43,348 nt of DNA from Pseudomonadota bacterium (GTDB taxonomy: Bacteria; Pseudomonadota; Gammaproteobacteria; Burkholderiales; Rhodocyclaceae): assembly GCA_021849505.1 (NCBI GenBank), contig JAJZSW010000014.1, positions 1 to 43,348 on the forward strand, in the 5' to 3' direction. Made by a program: the position numbers and the translations under genes. The notes below the pieces were generated by a model. It searched no databases. It was given only the letters and a program-made list of their open reading frames with translations, and was not told where the DNA came from. Of this stretch, positions 1-11,840 are shown piece after piece. Position 1 is the stretch's first letter; every line of letters starts with the position of its first letter.

Positions 1-17
1 ATCAACAAGATCGTCGG

Positions 18-650
18 CTAGGACTGTTTTCCGTAGTCCTTGAATTTTTCAAGGACGCGCGCCATTTCGTCGGCCGGCAGCAGTTTCGGCGCGCCGAGTT
101 GCAGCACACGCCAATATTGTTCGGACAGCGATTCGAACTCGACCGCCAGCGCGAGCGTCTCCTTGAGATCGGCGCCGAACACCACCATGCCGTGATGCGC
201 CATCAGACAGGCACGGCGATCCTGCAGCGCGGCCAGCATTGCGTCGGACAACGCCTGCGTGCCGAAGGTCGCATAGCCCGCGCAGCGGATCGTGGCGCCG
301 CCGAAGCGCGCGATCATGTAGTGGAACGGTGGCATCTCGATCGACTGGCAGGCCAGCGCAGTGGCGAACGGCGAATGCGCGTGGAGGATCGCCCCCGCCT
401 CGGATCGCGCGACATAGATGTCGCGATGGAAGCGCCACTCGGAAGAGGGTTTGCGGCATCCCTGTGCCATTCCGTCGAGACTGACTTTCACCATGTCCGC
501 GGGCACGCACTCATCGTAAGCCATGCCGGTCGGGGTGATGATGAATCCATCACCGTCACGAACACTGACATTGCCTGCCGCGCCGCGATTGATGCCGACG
601 GCGTTCATCTGGCGGGCAGTCGCCAATACCTCGGCAGCCAGGTCGCTCAC
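18..650 (-). CDS. Class II aldolase (FucA/Ald2-like sugar-phosphate aldolase)
   Basis: A 210-residue class II aldolase/adducin-fold protein. Visible family motifs are GNVS and TPTG (phosphate-binding loops), PSSE with the catalytic glutamate, HAHSP (zinc-binding histidines) and a later HHG histidine, in the order expected for L-fuculose-phosphate aldolases. The GTG start overlaps the mtnA stop by 4 bp (GTGA), so the two genes are translationally coupled. Known family context: a class II aldolase beside mtnA is the signature of the DHAP shunt. In that shunt 5-methylthioribulose-1-phosphate or 5-deoxyribulose-1-phosphate is cleaved to dihydroxyacetone phosphate plus an aldehyde. That role is inferred here from the neighbour. 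MtnB dehydratase belongs to the same fold and is the main alternative. The fold is certain, the substrate is not. Confidence 0.85.
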   Translation of the reverse strand: MSDLAAEVLATARQMNAVGINRGAAGNVSVRDGDGFIITPTGMAYDECVPADMVKVSLDGMAQGCRKPSSEWRFHRDIYVARSEAGAILHAHSPFATALACQSIEMPPFHYMIARFGGATIRCAGYATFGTQALSDAMLAALQDRRACLMAHHGMVVFGADLKETLALAVEFESLSEQYWRVLQLGAPKLLPADEMARVLEKFKDYGKQS

Positions 651-1627
651 GGTTTCACCCGTGCCAGCTGATCGGCCGGCACGATGCCGTGCTCGGTGAT
701 GATGCCGGCGATCAGCGCCGCCGGCGTCACGTCGAAGGCAGGATTGGCAACCGGCGTATGCAGTGCGCCGAACTCTGCGGCGGAACGCTCCTCGATGGGA
801 ATGTGCATACCATCGGAACAGGCGAAGTCGATCGTCGAGACCGGCGCCGCAACGTAGAACGGCACGCCGTGCGCGTGCGCCGCCAGCGCCTTGAGATAGG
901 TGCCGACCTTGTTGGCCGTGTCGCCGTTCGCCGCGATGCGGTCGGCGCCGACGATCACGCAGTCGACCTTGCCCTGCATCATCAGCAGTCCGGCGGCATT
1001 GTCGGCGATGAAGGTATGTGGAACACCTTCCTGCGCGAGTTCCCAGGCGGTGAGCTGGCCCTGATTGCGTGGCCGGGTCTCGGAAACCCAGACATGCACC
1101 GCAAGGCCGGCCTCATGGGCGGCGTAGATCGGCGCGAGCGCCGTGCCGTGGGCCACGGTCGCCAGCCAGCCGGCATTGCAGTGGGTCATGACCTCGACGC
1201 GCCCCTTGCGGGCGGCGACAGGCTCGAGCACTGCCAGTCCGTGCCGGCCGATGGCGGCATTCGCCGCGGCATCCTCGCGCGCGATGGCACGGGCCTCGGT
1301 CCAGGCTACCTCTTGCCGTACCGCCTGCGCCGACTTTTCGAGAACGCCCCGCATGCGCTCCAGCGCCCAGTGCAGGTTGACTGCGGTCGGCCGCGTCGCG
1401 GCCAGGGTGTCGATGCTGCGTTCAAGGGTCAGGCCTTCCCGCAGGCCCAGCGCGACGCCGAAGGCTGCGGTGGCGCCGATCAGCGGCGCGCCGCGCACCT
1501 GCATGACGCGGATCGCATGCGCGGTGTCGGCCAGCGACCTCAGCCGGACGAAGGCCGTCTCACGCGGCAGCCTAGTCTGGTCTAGTATGACGACGTCACC
1601 GCCGTCTTCGGCGATGGTCACCAGCAT
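647..1627 (-). CDS. mtnA: S-methyl-5-thioribose-1-phosphate isomerase
   Basis: This enzyme of the eIF-2B alpha/MtnA family isomerises the aldose 5-methylthioribose-1-phosphate to the ketose 5-methylthioribulose-1-phosphate in S-adenosylmethionine by-product salvage. It shows RGAPLIG near residue 45, the active-site cysteine in THCNAG (C150) and the active-site aspartate in GADRI (D229). At 326 residues it is slightly shorter than the usual 340-370 because the N-terminus begins right after the secA stop (2-bp gap). An in-frame start inside secA is possible. The aldolase gene follows with a 4-bp overlap. A two-mismatch copy of the window's dispersed 24-bp repeat lies at 1314-1337. It encodes the variable stretch KSAQAVRQ at residues 98-105. 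Confidence 0.93.
   Translation of the reverse strand: MLVTIAEDGGDVVILDQTRLPRETAFVRLRSLADTAHAIRVMQVRGAPLIGATAAFGVALGLREGLTLERSIDTLAATRPTAVNLHWALERMRGVLEKSAQAVRQEVAWTEARAIAREDAAANAAIGRHGLAVLEPVAARKGRVEVMTHCNAGWLATVAHGTALAPIYAAHEAGLAVHVWVSETRPRNQGQLTAWELAQEGVPHTFIADNAAGLLMMQGKVDCVIVGADRIAANGDTANKVGTYLKALAAHAHGVPFYVAAPVSTIDFACSDGMHIPIEERSAAEFGALHTPVANPAFDVTPAALIAGIITEHGIVPADQLARVKP
1314..1337 (+). repeat. Dispersed 24-bp repeat, copy in mtnA (22/24 match)
   Basis: It matches the repeat consensus except for A at position 7 and T at position 13, counting from the T before GCCGTC. It is in plus orientation inside the minus-strand mtnA. The host gene reads it in a frame not used by the other genic copies (KSAQAVRQ), in a variable segment between conserved MtnA blocks. 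Probably an older, diverged copy. Confidence 0.7.
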
Positions 1628-1629
1628 GT

Positions 1630-4362
<2,733 letters not shown>

Positions 4363-4476
4363 GGGAAATTACGCCTTGAAATGCAAGTAGGCACAGCGGG
4401 CGGAATCCGCTCGTGCGAAGTGCGCAATCTTATCACGCGGGGGTGGCCGACCCTCGACGCGGGTCAGCCATTGGCA

Positions 4477-5421
4477 CTACCGACGGGCAAGCAAAGCGCT
4501 GCCCATGTCAAGGAAACGCGCGGGATTCTGCGGTGCGCCCCTGAGCAGCACCTCGAAATGCAGATGCGGACCGGTCGAGCGGCCGGTATTGCCGACCGCG
4601 GCGATATGCTGACCGCGCTTGACGAATTCGCCTTGCTTGACCAGCACCAGCGAGGCATGGGCATAGCGGGTCACCAGTTCGTCGCCGTGGTCGATTTCGA
4701 CGAGGTTGCCATATTGCGGGTGACGTTCGACATTCCGGACGATCCCCGCCGCCGCCGCAAGAATTGGCGTGCCAGGCTCGGCGATGAAATCGATGCCTTC
4801 GTGCATCGCGGCCTGCCCGGTGAAAGGATCGGAACGCAAGCCGAAGTTCGAGGAACGAACCCCCTCGGTTACCGGAATCGAGGTCGGCAGCAGATTCTTG
4901 CGGATGCGCTCGTCGAGGATACGGCTTTCCAGTGCCAGCAGCGCTTCACTGCGTGCCTCGACCTGTCGCGCCAAATCGTCGAGGGCCTGCTGCAGCGACG
5001 CGGCAGAAAGACTCTCCGGACTAACCAGCGGTCCGCCGCTGCCCTCCCTGGCTGGCTTCCCTTCTGGCTTTCCTTTTGCATCTTTCTGCTTGATGCCCGC
5101 CATCCCGGCGAGCCGTTCGCCGAGGGAATCGAGTTGCATCAACTGGCCCTGCATCTGGCCGAGCCTGGCCGCCATGTTCGCGAGATTGTCGCGCACCAGA
5201 TCACGCGTCCTGGCGGCTTCCTCGAGGCTGATATTGCGCAGCATGTCCTGCAGGAAGGGGAGGCGGATTTCGGCGGCATGCCGCATCGTCAGATAGGAAA
5301 ACAGCGAGGACAGCATCAACACCGTCAGAACCAGCACGGTGATGGCCACGACCAGATGGCGGATCGTCAGCGTGATGCTGCGGGCCGTGGCCATGTGGTT
5401 GGAAACCAGAATGATCTGCAC
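4477..5421 (-). CDS. M23 family murein endopeptidase, membrane-anchored
   Basis: A LytM/M23 zinc metallopeptidase that probably cleaves peptidoglycan cross-links or regulates an amidase in the periplasm. The product is 314 residues from the GTG at 5421. This start is preferred because AAGGAG lies 7 nt upstream. A longer ATG start at 5466 would remove that spacing. The N-terminus has one transmembrane segment (about residues 14-38), then a coiled-coil stretch (about 45-170), then the M23 domain. The domain's zinc motifs are HEGIDF and HLHFEV. Family members between secA and lpxC are common in betaproteobacteria. The 5' end lies close to the divergent dciA-like gene. Confidence 0.92.
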   Translation of the reverse strand: MQIILVSNHMATARSITLTIRHLVVAITVLVLTVLMLSSLFSYLTMRHAAEIRLPFLQDMLRNISLEEAARTRDLVRDNLANMAARLGQMQGQLMQLDSLGERLAGMAGIKQKDAKGKPEGKPAREGSGGPLVSPESLSAASLQQALDDLARQVEARSEALLALESRILDERIRKNLLPTSIPVTEGVRSSNFGLRSDPFTGQAAMHEGIDFIAEPGTPILAAAAGIVRNVERHPQYGNLVEIDHGDELVTRYAHASLVLVKQGEFVKRGQHIAAVGNTGRSTGPHLHFEVLLRGAPQNPARFLDMGSALLARR

Positions 5422-5464
5422 GCGTATACTCCTTGTAATTTCTTCAAGACCCCGGTCCGCAGAC

Positions 5465-5941
5465 ATGACGCCACGCCAGAAATCTCACCATCCGGGCAGC
5501 ATGTCCTCGAGAAAACGAGGCTTGTTGAAAGACCATCTTGCCGCCAGCGACAGCTTCGCCCGACTATCCGGGCAGGCGGATCGCCTGCGGCAACTACAAA
5601 CTCTGCTCGACGCAGCACTGCCACCCCATCTGGCGCCGGGCGCTCACGTCGCGAATCTCAAGCGGGGCAAAGTCGTTATTCACGCCGACAGCGGCGCGGT
5701 CGCGGTCAAGCTGAGGCAGTTGGCGCCACGGCTCGCCGAGGGTTTTATTCAACAAGGTCAAGAGGTTAACGGAATCGAGGTACGCGTGCAACCCGGCTGG
5801 CGTCCTTTGTCCCCATCCCGGAAAAAACAACCGCAAACACTGGGTATTCAGTCGAAGCGCTCACTTACATCCCTGATCGCCGGGCTGAACGAGGATTCGC
5901 CGGTGCGACGGGCGCTGGAAAGACTCCTGAGAAACAGCTAG
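5465..5941 (+). CDS. dciA: DciA-like DUF721 protein (replicative helicase loader)
   Basis: A DUF721/DciA-family protein of about 158 residues. DciA is the ancestral bacterial loader of the DnaB helicase. The N-terminal KH-like half is recognisable: a helical region with LRQLQTLLDAALPPHL, then strands with GKVVIHADSGAVAVKLRQ and a GIEVRVQPGW ending. The C-terminal tail is basic. The start is uncertain: ATG 5465 is used here, ATG 5501 is possible, and neither has a strong ribosome site. It is divergent from the M23 peptidase, and its promoter must lie within that gene's 5' region. Its stop overlaps the stop of the small membrane gene on the other strand by 4 bp. Conserved placement next to secA/lpxC supports the call. 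Confidence 0.75.
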   Translation: MTPRQKSHHPGSMSSRKRGLLKDHLAASDSFARLSGQADRLRQLQTLLDAALPPHLAPGAHVANLKRGKVVIHADSGAVAVKLRQLAPRLAEGFIQQGQEVNGIEVRVQPGWRPLSPSRKKQPQTLGIQSKRSLTSLIAGLNEDSPVRRALERLLRNS

Positions 5942-6123
5942 AGAATGACTATCAGGCGCTCGAAGGCCAGCAGGGCAAACAGCACGAGCGCAAATATCAG
6001 GGCGTATTTGGCGACGCGCCAGGAAAATCCCAGGTATTTCCTGTCACGTGTAAACAGAAAGGCGACGATGCCGGCGCCGATGGCGATCGCCGCGAGGATG
6101 CCGACGATGCGCAGCAGCAGCAT
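5938..6123 (-). CDS. Small two-TM membrane protein, unknown function
   Basis: A 61-residue hydrophobic protein. One transmembrane helix spans about residues 5-24, a short basic loop (TRDRKYLGFSWR) follows, and a second helix spans about 38-58. ATG start. It follows lpxC by 6 bp on the same strand and is therefore probably co-transcribed with it. I do not recognise a named family. Its reading frame is intact and its position between lpxC and dciA suggests a real gene rather than a chance frame. Confidence 0.65.
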   Translation of the reverse strand: MLLLRIVGILAAIAIGAGIVAFLFTRDRKYLGFSWRVAKYALIFALVLFALLAFERLIVIL

Positions 6124-6129
6124 GACCGG

Positions 6130-7050
6130 TCAGGCGAACTGCAAGTCGGGATAGAGCTGCGCCACGCGCGCCGGGGTCGTACCCGGCTGCTCGAAGGTCG
6201 CCCACTCCCAGGCCGTGGCATCGGCCAGCAGGGCGCGCAGCAGCCGGTTGTTCAGCGCATGGCCGGACTTGTGGGCGCTGAAGCTCGCCAGCAGGGGCGC
6301 GCCGACGAGATACAGGTCGCCGACGGCATCGAGTACCTTGTGGCGCACGAACTCGTCGGGTACCCGCAAGCCGTCCGCGTTGAGCACGCGGTACTCGTCC
6401 ATCACGATGGCGTTCTCGAGGCTGCCGCCGAGGGCCAGACCCTGAGCCTGCATCGCCTCGACGTCCTGGGTAAAGCCGAAGGTGCGCGCGCGGGCGATGT
6501 TGCGGATGTAGGACTGGTCGCCGAAATCGACCGCCACCCGGGTGCCCGACTTGTCGACCGCCGGATGGTTGAACTGGATCGAGAACTCGAGCCTGAAGCC
6601 GTCGTAGGGCGACAGGCGCGCCCACTTGTCGCCGTCCTTGACCTCGACGACCTTCTTCACGCGCATGAAGCGTTTGGGCGCGTTCTGCTCCTCGATGCCC
6701 GCCGACTGCAGAAGGAAGACGAAAGGCGCGGCGGAGCCGTCGAGAATCGGGATTTCCTCGGCATCGACATCCACATGGGCGTTGTCGATGCCCAGCCCGG
6801 CCAGCGCGGACATCAAATGCTCGACGGTACCGAGCTTGGCGCCATCCTTCTCGAGACAGGACGCCATGCGGGTATCGCCCACGGCAAAAGGGTCGGCCTT
6901 GATATCCACGACCGGATTCAGATCGACGCGATGGAACACGATGCCCGTGTCCGGCGCTGCGGGACGCAAGACGAGTGTCACCTTGGTGCCGGAGTGGAGG
7001 CCGACGCCGGTGGTGCGAACGGGTAATTTGAGGGTGCGTTGTTTCAACAT
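6130..7050 (-). CDS. lpxC: UDP-3-O-acyl-N-acetylglucosamine deacetylase
   Basis: A zinc deacetylase that catalyses the committed step of lipid A synthesis in the cytoplasm. The 306 residues match the family length. Diagnostic blocks are TGVGLHSG near the N-terminus, [15 protein letters not shown] with a zinc histidine, [13 protein letters not shown] with the second zinc histidine and the aspartate ligand, and the HKSGHALNN segment with the catalytic histidine. The start ATG has no obvious Shine-Dalgarno sequence. Upstream lies the terminator of the DUF2892 gene, so lpxC must have its own promoter or rely on read-through. An AT-rich TAAAAT box sits about 10 bp before the start. Confidence 0.97.
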   Translation of the reverse strand: MLKQRTLKLPVRTTGVGLHSGTKVTLVLRPAAPDTGIVFHRVDLNPVVDIKADPFAVGDTRMASCLEKDGAKLGTVEHLMSALAGLGIDNAHVDVDAEEIPILDGSAAPFVFLLQSAGIEEQNAPKRFMRVKKVVEVKDGDKWARLSPYDGFRLEFSIQFNHPAVDKSGTRVAVDFGDQSYIRNIARARTFGFTQDVEAMQAQGLALGGSLENAIVMDEYRVLNADGLRVPDEFVRHKVLDAVGDLYLVGAPLLASFSAHKSGHALNNRLLRALLADATAWEWATFEQPGTTPARVAQLYPDLQFA

Positions 7051-7065
7051 ATACGCATTTTACAA

Positions 7066-7093
7066 GCAAAAACGGCGTGCCGAGCACGCCGTT
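7066..7093 (-). terminator. Rho-independent terminator after the DUF2892 gene
   Basis: A perfect 10-bp stem, AACGGCGTGC (7071-7080) and GCACGCCGTT (7084-7093), with a 3-base loop. On the minus strand it is followed by a run of five T. It separates the DUF2892 gene from lpxC. Confidence 0.88.
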
Positions 7094-7111
7094 GCGGGCC
7101 CCGGACTGCCC

Positions 7112-7300
7112 TTACTTCTTCATCGGGCAGGTATTCATGCCGAGGAGCGGGTAAACCGGGCAGAAGCCAATCAGTCCGGTAGCGAGAGGTACGGCGCCGA
7201 TCCAGGCCCAGACCGGGCCGCCCATCAGTGCCCAGGCAACCAGGGCAAGGCCGACGACGATGCGCAGGATGCGGTCGATGCCACCAACGTTTGCTTTCAT
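7112..7300 (-). CDS. DUF2892 (YgaP-like) inner-membrane protein
   Basis: A 62-residue protein with the DUF2892 pattern: MKANVGGIDRILRIVVG at the N-terminus, two hydrophobic helices and a C-terminal GFCPVYPLLGMNTC with two cysteines. The ATG is preceded by AAGGAG at good spacing. In other bacteria this domain is found alone or fused to rhodanese and is often linked to sulfide or redox stress. The function here is unknown. Its promoter carries a palindrome that is a plausible site for the Crp/Fnr-family regulator encoded next to it, and a strong terminator follows the gene. Confidence 0.85.
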   Translation of the reverse strand: MKANVGGIDRILRIVVGLALVAWALMGGPVWAWIGAVPLATGLIGFCPVYPLLGMNTCPMKK

Positions 7301-7330
7301 TTCTATCTCCTTGGGTTAGGGTGCGCTAAG

Positions 7331-7359
7331 ATTAGAGCATTCCCGACTGTTTCGGTTCA
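7331..7359 (-). promoter_or_regulatory. Promoter of the DUF2892 gene (extended -10)
   Basis: On the minus strand, -35 TGAACC (7354-7359) and -10 TCTAAT (7331-7336) are separated by 17 bp, with an extended -10 TG one base before the -10. The transcript would start near 7324 and carry the AAGGAG site. The -35 lies inside the palindrome at 7350-7369. Confidence 0.6.
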
Positions 7360-7369
7360 GTAACCAAAA
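7350..7369. promoter_or_regulatory. Crp/Fnr-type palindromic operator
   Basis: The half-sites TTTCGGTT and AACCAAAA flank a 4-base centre (CAGT) with one mismatch pair, which is the spacing used by Crp/Fnr-family dimers. It covers the -35 box of the DUF2892 promoter and lies between that gene and the regulator gene. Overlap with the -35 favours repression, but this is inference. Confidence 0.55.
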
Positions 7370-7382
7370 TCACATTGCCGGT

Positions 7383-7405
7383 GCCGTCCCGCGGGTACTG
7401 ACTTT
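7383..7405 (+). repeat. Degenerate dispersed repeat copy, intergenic (18/23)
   Basis: It has the same first ten bases (GCCGTCCCGC) and the same last six (GACTTT) at exactly the consensus distance, with most of the central seven bases changed. It lies just past the Crp/Fnr gene stop, in plus orientation. It is either a decayed or a variant member. Confidence 0.45.
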
Positions 7406-7412
7406 CGCTCAC

Positions 7413-8051
7413 TCAGGCGGCGATGCGGCGCAGCCCGGCGGGATCGAGAATCTCGATCTGTTCGCGCCCCAGCCTGACCAGCCCCTGGTCGGCGAAGCCC
7501 TTGAGCAGCCGGCTGACCATCTCGCGCACGCTGCCCAGTTCGTCGGCGAGATGCTGGTGCGTCGTGTGCAGCTGGCGCCCCTTGCCGAGCAGCAGGTTGG
7601 CCAGCCGCTGGTCGAGCTTGCGGAAGGCCACTTCCTCGACCAGCTGCATGAGTTCGGCTATGCGCTCGGCGAACAGGTCGAACACGAAGCCGCGGAAGCT
7701 CGCCTCGCGCAATAGTTCGTCGAACAGCGCGCGCGGCAGCAGCACCAGCGTCGTGTCGCTCTCGGTCACGCCACGGGCGTTGTAGTCGGCATGACCGAGC
7801 AGGCAGCTCGAGGTGATGATGCAGCTCTCGCCGGGCAGAACCTTGTAGAGCGGCAGCTCGCGTCCGTTCGCCGCGAGCTTGACGACCCGGATGCCGCCGG
7901 CCAGCACGAAGGGAAAGCCCTGGCAGGGCTGGTGCTCGTCGAAAAGTACCGTGCCGGCCGGCACGGTCATCGGCTGGATCGCAGCGGCGAGGCGGTTGCG
8001 CAAGCCGGCGGGCAGTTCCTGCAGGACAGGATACAGCTCGAACAAAGTCAC
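7413..8051 (-). CDS. Crp/Fnr-family transcriptional regulator
   Basis: A 212-residue regulator with an N-terminal cyclic-nucleotide-binding-like beta-roll (about residues 5-120), a dimer helix and a C-terminal winged helix. The winged helix has the recognition region [20 protein letters not shown]. The segment [13 protein letters not shown] has two cysteines (C77, C83), and C43 lies nearby. The four-cysteine FNR iron-sulfur pattern is absent, so it is not a classical FNR, and a redox role is only possible. The GTG start overlaps the xth stop by 4 bp (GTGA). The palindrome at 7350-7369, between this gene and DUF2892, is its likely target. Confidence 0.9.
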   Translation of the reverse strand: MTLFELYPVLQELPAGLRNRLAAAIQPMTVPAGTVLFDEHQPCQGFPFVLAGGIRVVKLAANGRELPLYKVLPGESCIITSSCLLGHADYNARGVTESDTTLVLLPRALFDELLREASFRGFVFDLFAERIAELMQLVEEVAFRKLDQRLANLLLGKGRQLHTTHQHLADELGSVREMVSRLLKGFADQGLVRLGREQIEILDPAGLRRIAA

Positions 8052-8824
8052 TTAGCGAACTCCGCAAACTCGGCCACCACAGGCGCATGATCCGAAGGGC
8101 GCTCCAGCTTGCGCGGCGCCTTGTCGATGCCGCAGGCGCGGCAGTGTGCCGCGAGCGCCGGCGAGACGAGGATGTGGTCGATGCGCAAGCCCTGATTGCG
8201 GCGGAAGGCCATCATCCGGTAATCCCACCACGAGAAGCTCTTTTCCGGCTGCTCGAACAGCCTGAAGGCATCGGCGAAACCCATCCCGACGAACTTGCGG
8301 AAGGCCTCGCGCTCAGGTTCGCTGCAAAGGATCTGCCCCTGCCAGGCCACCGGATCATGCACGTCGCGGTCCTCGGGCGCAATGTTGAAGTCGCCCAGCA
8401 GGACGAGCTGAGGATGGCGCTGCATTTCCTCGCCCAGCCAGCGGGCGAGCGCGGCCAGCCACTTCAGCTTGTATTCATACTTGTCGGAGCCGACCGCCTG
8501 GCCATTGGGCATGTAGGCGCAGACCAGCCTCACGCCACCCACCGTCGCGGCAATGATGCGCTTCTGGGCATCCTCGAAACCCGGCAGATCACGCAGGACA
8601 TCGGCCGGCTCGGCGCGCGCGAGTATCGCCACGCCGTTGTAGGTCTTCTGCCCGTTGTGGATGGCGCGATAGCCGGCCGCCTCGATTTCCTTGAAGGGGA
8701 AACCGCCATCCTCGGTCTTGGTTTCCTGCAGGCACAGCGCATCCGGCTGCGCGGCCGCCAGCCAGTCGAGCACGTGGGGCAGGCGCACCTTGAGCGAGTT
8801 GACGTTCCATGTCGCGATTTTCAT
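8048..8824 (-). CDS. xth: Exodeoxyribonuclease III
   Basis: An exonuclease III/AP endonuclease of the EEP superfamily, acting in base-excision repair at abasic sites. The start is ATG 8824, giving [15 protein letters not shown], the invariant N-terminus of the family, and 258 residues. Other motifs are LQETKTED (metal glutamate), [24 protein letters not shown], a SWWDYR segment and the C-terminal RIDHILVS and SDHAPV with the catalytic aspartate and histidine. An upstream in-frame start at 8857 would add 11 residues that do not belong to the family. It is divergent from the PilZ gene and coupled to the Crp/Fnr regulator gene. Confidence 0.96.
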   Translation of the reverse strand: MKIATWNVNSLKVRLPHVLDWLAAAQPDALCLQETKTEDGGFPFKEIEAAGYRAIHNGQKTYNGVAILARAEPADVLRDLPGFEDAQKRIIAATVGGVRLVCAYMPNGQAVGSDKYEYKLKWLAALARWLGEEMQRHPQLVLLGDFNIAPEDRDVHDPVAWQGQILCSEPEREAFRKFVGMGFADAFRLFEQPEKSFSWWDYRMMAFRRNQGLRIDHILVSPALAAHCRACGIDKAPRKLERPSDHAPVVAEFAEFAK

Positions 8825-8868
8825 GCAAGGTATGATACGGGAAGCCCATCGCCGCAAGGAAGCGCATC

Positions 8869-9243
8869 ATGACCGCATTGAAGAACCGCCGCCAGTTCTG
8901 GCGCGCCCACTTTCACTCTCCCGTGCACTTCGTCGCCCATGGTCAGGTGACCGAAGCCGAACTGTTCGACATTTCACTCAAGGGCGCACTGCTCAAGGCG
9001 CCGGAAGGCTGGACCGGCAAGATCGGCGACCGCTGCCAATTGCGGCTCAATCTCGCCGCGGACTCCAAGATCAGCATGCACGCCAGCATCGCGCACATCG
9101 CCGGCCGGCGCGTCGGACTGCACTGCGAGGACATCGACGTCGACAGCGTGACCCATCTGCGGCGCCTGGTCGCTTTGAACTCGGGCAATCCGCAGCTCCT
9201 CGATCGGGAGCTGACGGCACTGCTGTCAGAAGCGGTAGACTAG
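8869..9243 (+). CDS. PilZ domain protein (probable c-di-GMP receptor)
   Basis: A 124-residue stand-alone PilZ domain. Near the N-terminus it has RRQFWR, resembling the RxxxR half of the cyclic di-GMP motif, followed by DISLKGALL, the D/NxSxxG half. A beta-barrel and a C-terminal helix complete it. The ATG is preceded by AAGGA at 8 nt. Both binding half-motifs are present, so c-di-GMP binding is likely. The output is unknown. A minor-pilin cluster lies 4 kb away, but there is no operon link. Its stop overlaps the stop of the opposite-strand DUF4124 gene by 4 bp. Confidence 0.88.
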   Translation: MTALKNRRQFWRAHFHSPVHFVAHGQVTEAELFDISLKGALLKAPEGWTGKIGDRCQLRLNLAADSKISMHASIAHIAGRRVGLHCEDIDVDSVTHLRRLVALNSGNPQLLDRELTALLSEAVD

Positions 9244-9704
9244 CGCGGCCGATCCGACGGATAACCCGCGGCGTCGAGCAGCCGCTGCCAATCGGACTTC
9301 AGCCAGCCTTTCGCGCTTTTCGAACCGACCGCCAGCACCGGCACGACCGCTTCTCCGCCGGCCAGTTTCATGAGGGCATCGATGTCCTCCTTCGACGCCA
9401 CACTCTTCTCGCTGAACGGAATCCCGCGCTGCTTGAGGTAGTCGCGGCCCTCATTGCAACTCTCTCCGCAATCGGCGCTGACGTAGAGCGTCACCGGAAA
9501 GTTGGCCATGGCCTGCTGCATGCCGTACGACAAGGATTTGTCGGCGGCTGGCGTGCTCAACCTGCGTTCCTGCACCTGCCCCCCGGCGGATGCAGGCGGA
9601 CGATCACCGTAATGCACCTTGCCGTCCTTGTCGACCCAGCGATAGGTCTGGGCATGGATCGCCCCGGCAGACAACAATGCCAGCGCCAATGCCGCTCGCT
9701 TCAT
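9240..9704 (-). CDS. Exported DUF4124 protein with thioredoxin/glutaredoxin-like domain
   Basis: A 154-residue protein. A signal peptide of about 18 residues (cleavage near AIHA) leads into a DUF4124 module, YRWVDKDGKVHYGDRPP. A C-terminal glutaredoxin-like fold follows, with VTLYVSADCGESCNEGRDYLKQRGIPF and VPVLAVG. The redox-active pair would be CGESC, three residues between the cysteines instead of the usual two, so it may not act as a normal CxxC oxidoreductase. The periplasmic location is inferred from the signal. GAGG precedes the ATG. Function unknown. Confidence 0.82.
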   Translation of the reverse strand: MKRAALALALLSAGAIHAQTYRWVDKDGKVHYGDRPPASAGGQVQERRLSTPAADKSLSYGMQQAMANFPVTLYVSADCGESCNEGRDYLKQRGIPFSEKSVASKEDIDALMKLAGGEAVVPVLAVGSKSAKGWLKSDWQRLLDAAGYPSDRPR

Positions 9705-9716
9705 GGCAGCCTCCGA

Positions 9717-11774
<2,058 letters not shown>

Positions 11775-11795
11775 AGTCGGGAAATGGGGGCAACC

Positions 11796-11821
11796 GCGCC
11801 GACTTCAATAAAAGTCGGCGC
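11796..11821. repeat. Hairpin from two facing repeat ends, purC-prlC gap
   Basis: GCGCCGACTT (11796-11805) and its exact complement AAGTCGGCGC (11812-11821) flank a 6-base loop. The right arm is the end of a dispersed-repeat copy and the left arm is the same ten bases in opposite orientation. There is no T-run, so it is not a standard terminator. Confidence 0.7.
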
Positions 11822-11833
11822 TGGCAAGACGGC
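11811..11833 (-). repeat. Dispersed 23-bp repeat, intergenic inverted copy (21/23)
   Basis: It reads as the repeat on the minus strand, with GCCGTCTTGCC instead of GCCGTCCCGCC. It is the only copy in the window pointing this way, and it is paired with a partial opposite copy to form a hairpin. Confidence 0.75.
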
Positions 11834-11840
11834 ACCGGAA

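Noticed and set aside
1-21. Possible end of a plus-strand gene (codons ending NKIVG then stop)
   Set aside because: Only seven codons are visible, too little to support a gene call.
465-488. Weak repeat resemblance in the class II aldolase (16/24)
   Set aside because: Eight mismatches, and the peptide KVSLDGMA fits the normal aldolase pattern before PSSE.
4471-4483. 13-base match TTGGCACTACCGA shared with 21620-21632
   Set aside because: A 13-mer is expected to recur by chance in a window of this size, and flanks do not match.
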